5,480 bases of DNA, from positions 1-5,480 of the forward strand of contig WAML01000059.1 in NCBI GenBank assembly GCA_015522345.1. The letters run 5' to 3'. This DNA is from Desulfurococcales archaeon (GTDB lineage: Archaea; Thermoproteota; Thermoprotei_A; Sulfolobales; Desulfurococcaceae). Under the pieces are notes generated by a model. That model had not been told where the DNA came from and made no database searches. It saw only the letters and a program-made list of their open reading frames with translations. Below are positions 5,458 through 5,480 of this stretch, piece by piece. Both the position numbers and the translations under genes were made by a program. Every line of letters begins with the position of its first letter. The first letter of the stretch is position 1.

Positions 5458-5480
5458 CTGTCTCTTATACACATCTCCGA
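5458..5480. other. Untrimmed Illumina Nextera adapter (artefact)
   Basis: The final 23 bases begin with CTGTCTCTTATACACATCT, the 19-bp Tn5 mosaic end read on the reverse strand, followed by CCGA, the first bases of the Nextera read-2 adapter. This is library-preparation sequence, not genome. Biological sequence ends at about 5457, and the contig end is probably the end of a library fragment. Confidence 0.96.

Noticed and set aside
1..5480. CRISPR array, insertion sequence, tRNA/rRNA gene or attachment site.
   Set aside because: I saw no regularly spaced repeats, no transposase-like frame, no clover-leaf tRNA pattern and no terminal repeats. The Tn5 mosaic end at the right edge is a library artefact, not a natural mobile element.

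Overview
This is an AT-rich window whose codon use (ATA for Ile, AGA/AGG for Arg, CTA for Leu), TATA-box-like promoters, GGTG/GAGG ribosome-binding sites, GTG/TTG starts and archaeal-type proteins (AlaX-M editing protein, DUF5305-type membrane protein) point to a thermophilic or hyperthermophilic archaeon. The most likely group is the Thermoproteota (Crenarchaeota; Desulfurococcales-like). This lineage call is an inference; there is no rRNA or other taxonomic marker here. The last 23 bases (5458-5480) match the Illumina Nextera transposon-end adapter, so the right edge is a sequencing or assembly artefact and the true end of biological sequence is about 5457.

Layout. Positions 2-55 may be the last codons of an upstream plus-strand gene. 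It is followed, 4 nt later, by a 600-aa exported peptide:N-glycosidase A (PNGase A)-like protein (60-1862, +). A 148-nt spacer with a T-run and a promoter-like element containing an inverted repeat leads to a 10-helix EamA/DMT-family transporter (2011-2877, +). An 80-nt spacer with a TATA-like box precedes an AlaX-M alanyl-tRNA editing protein (2958-3674, +). Three nucleotides further on, the opposing unit ends. It consists of a bitopic or two-helix DUF5305-like membrane protein (4321-5430, -) followed by a cytosolic protein of unknown function (3678-4331, -) whose GTG start overlaps the end of the membrane-protein gene by 11 nt. No gene-free stretch exceeds 300 bases.

How the genes relate. 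The PNGase-like enzyme, the transporter and AlaX have no obvious common pathway: secreted glycoprotein deglycosylation, solute transport and tRNA proofreading. Each of the last two has its own upstream spacer with promoter-like sequence. The minus-strand pair looks like a translationally coupled operon whose upstream part is lost at the contig edge; its function is unknown and it is the best candidate here for something undescribed. I see no CRISPR array, insertion sequence, tRNA or rRNA gene.
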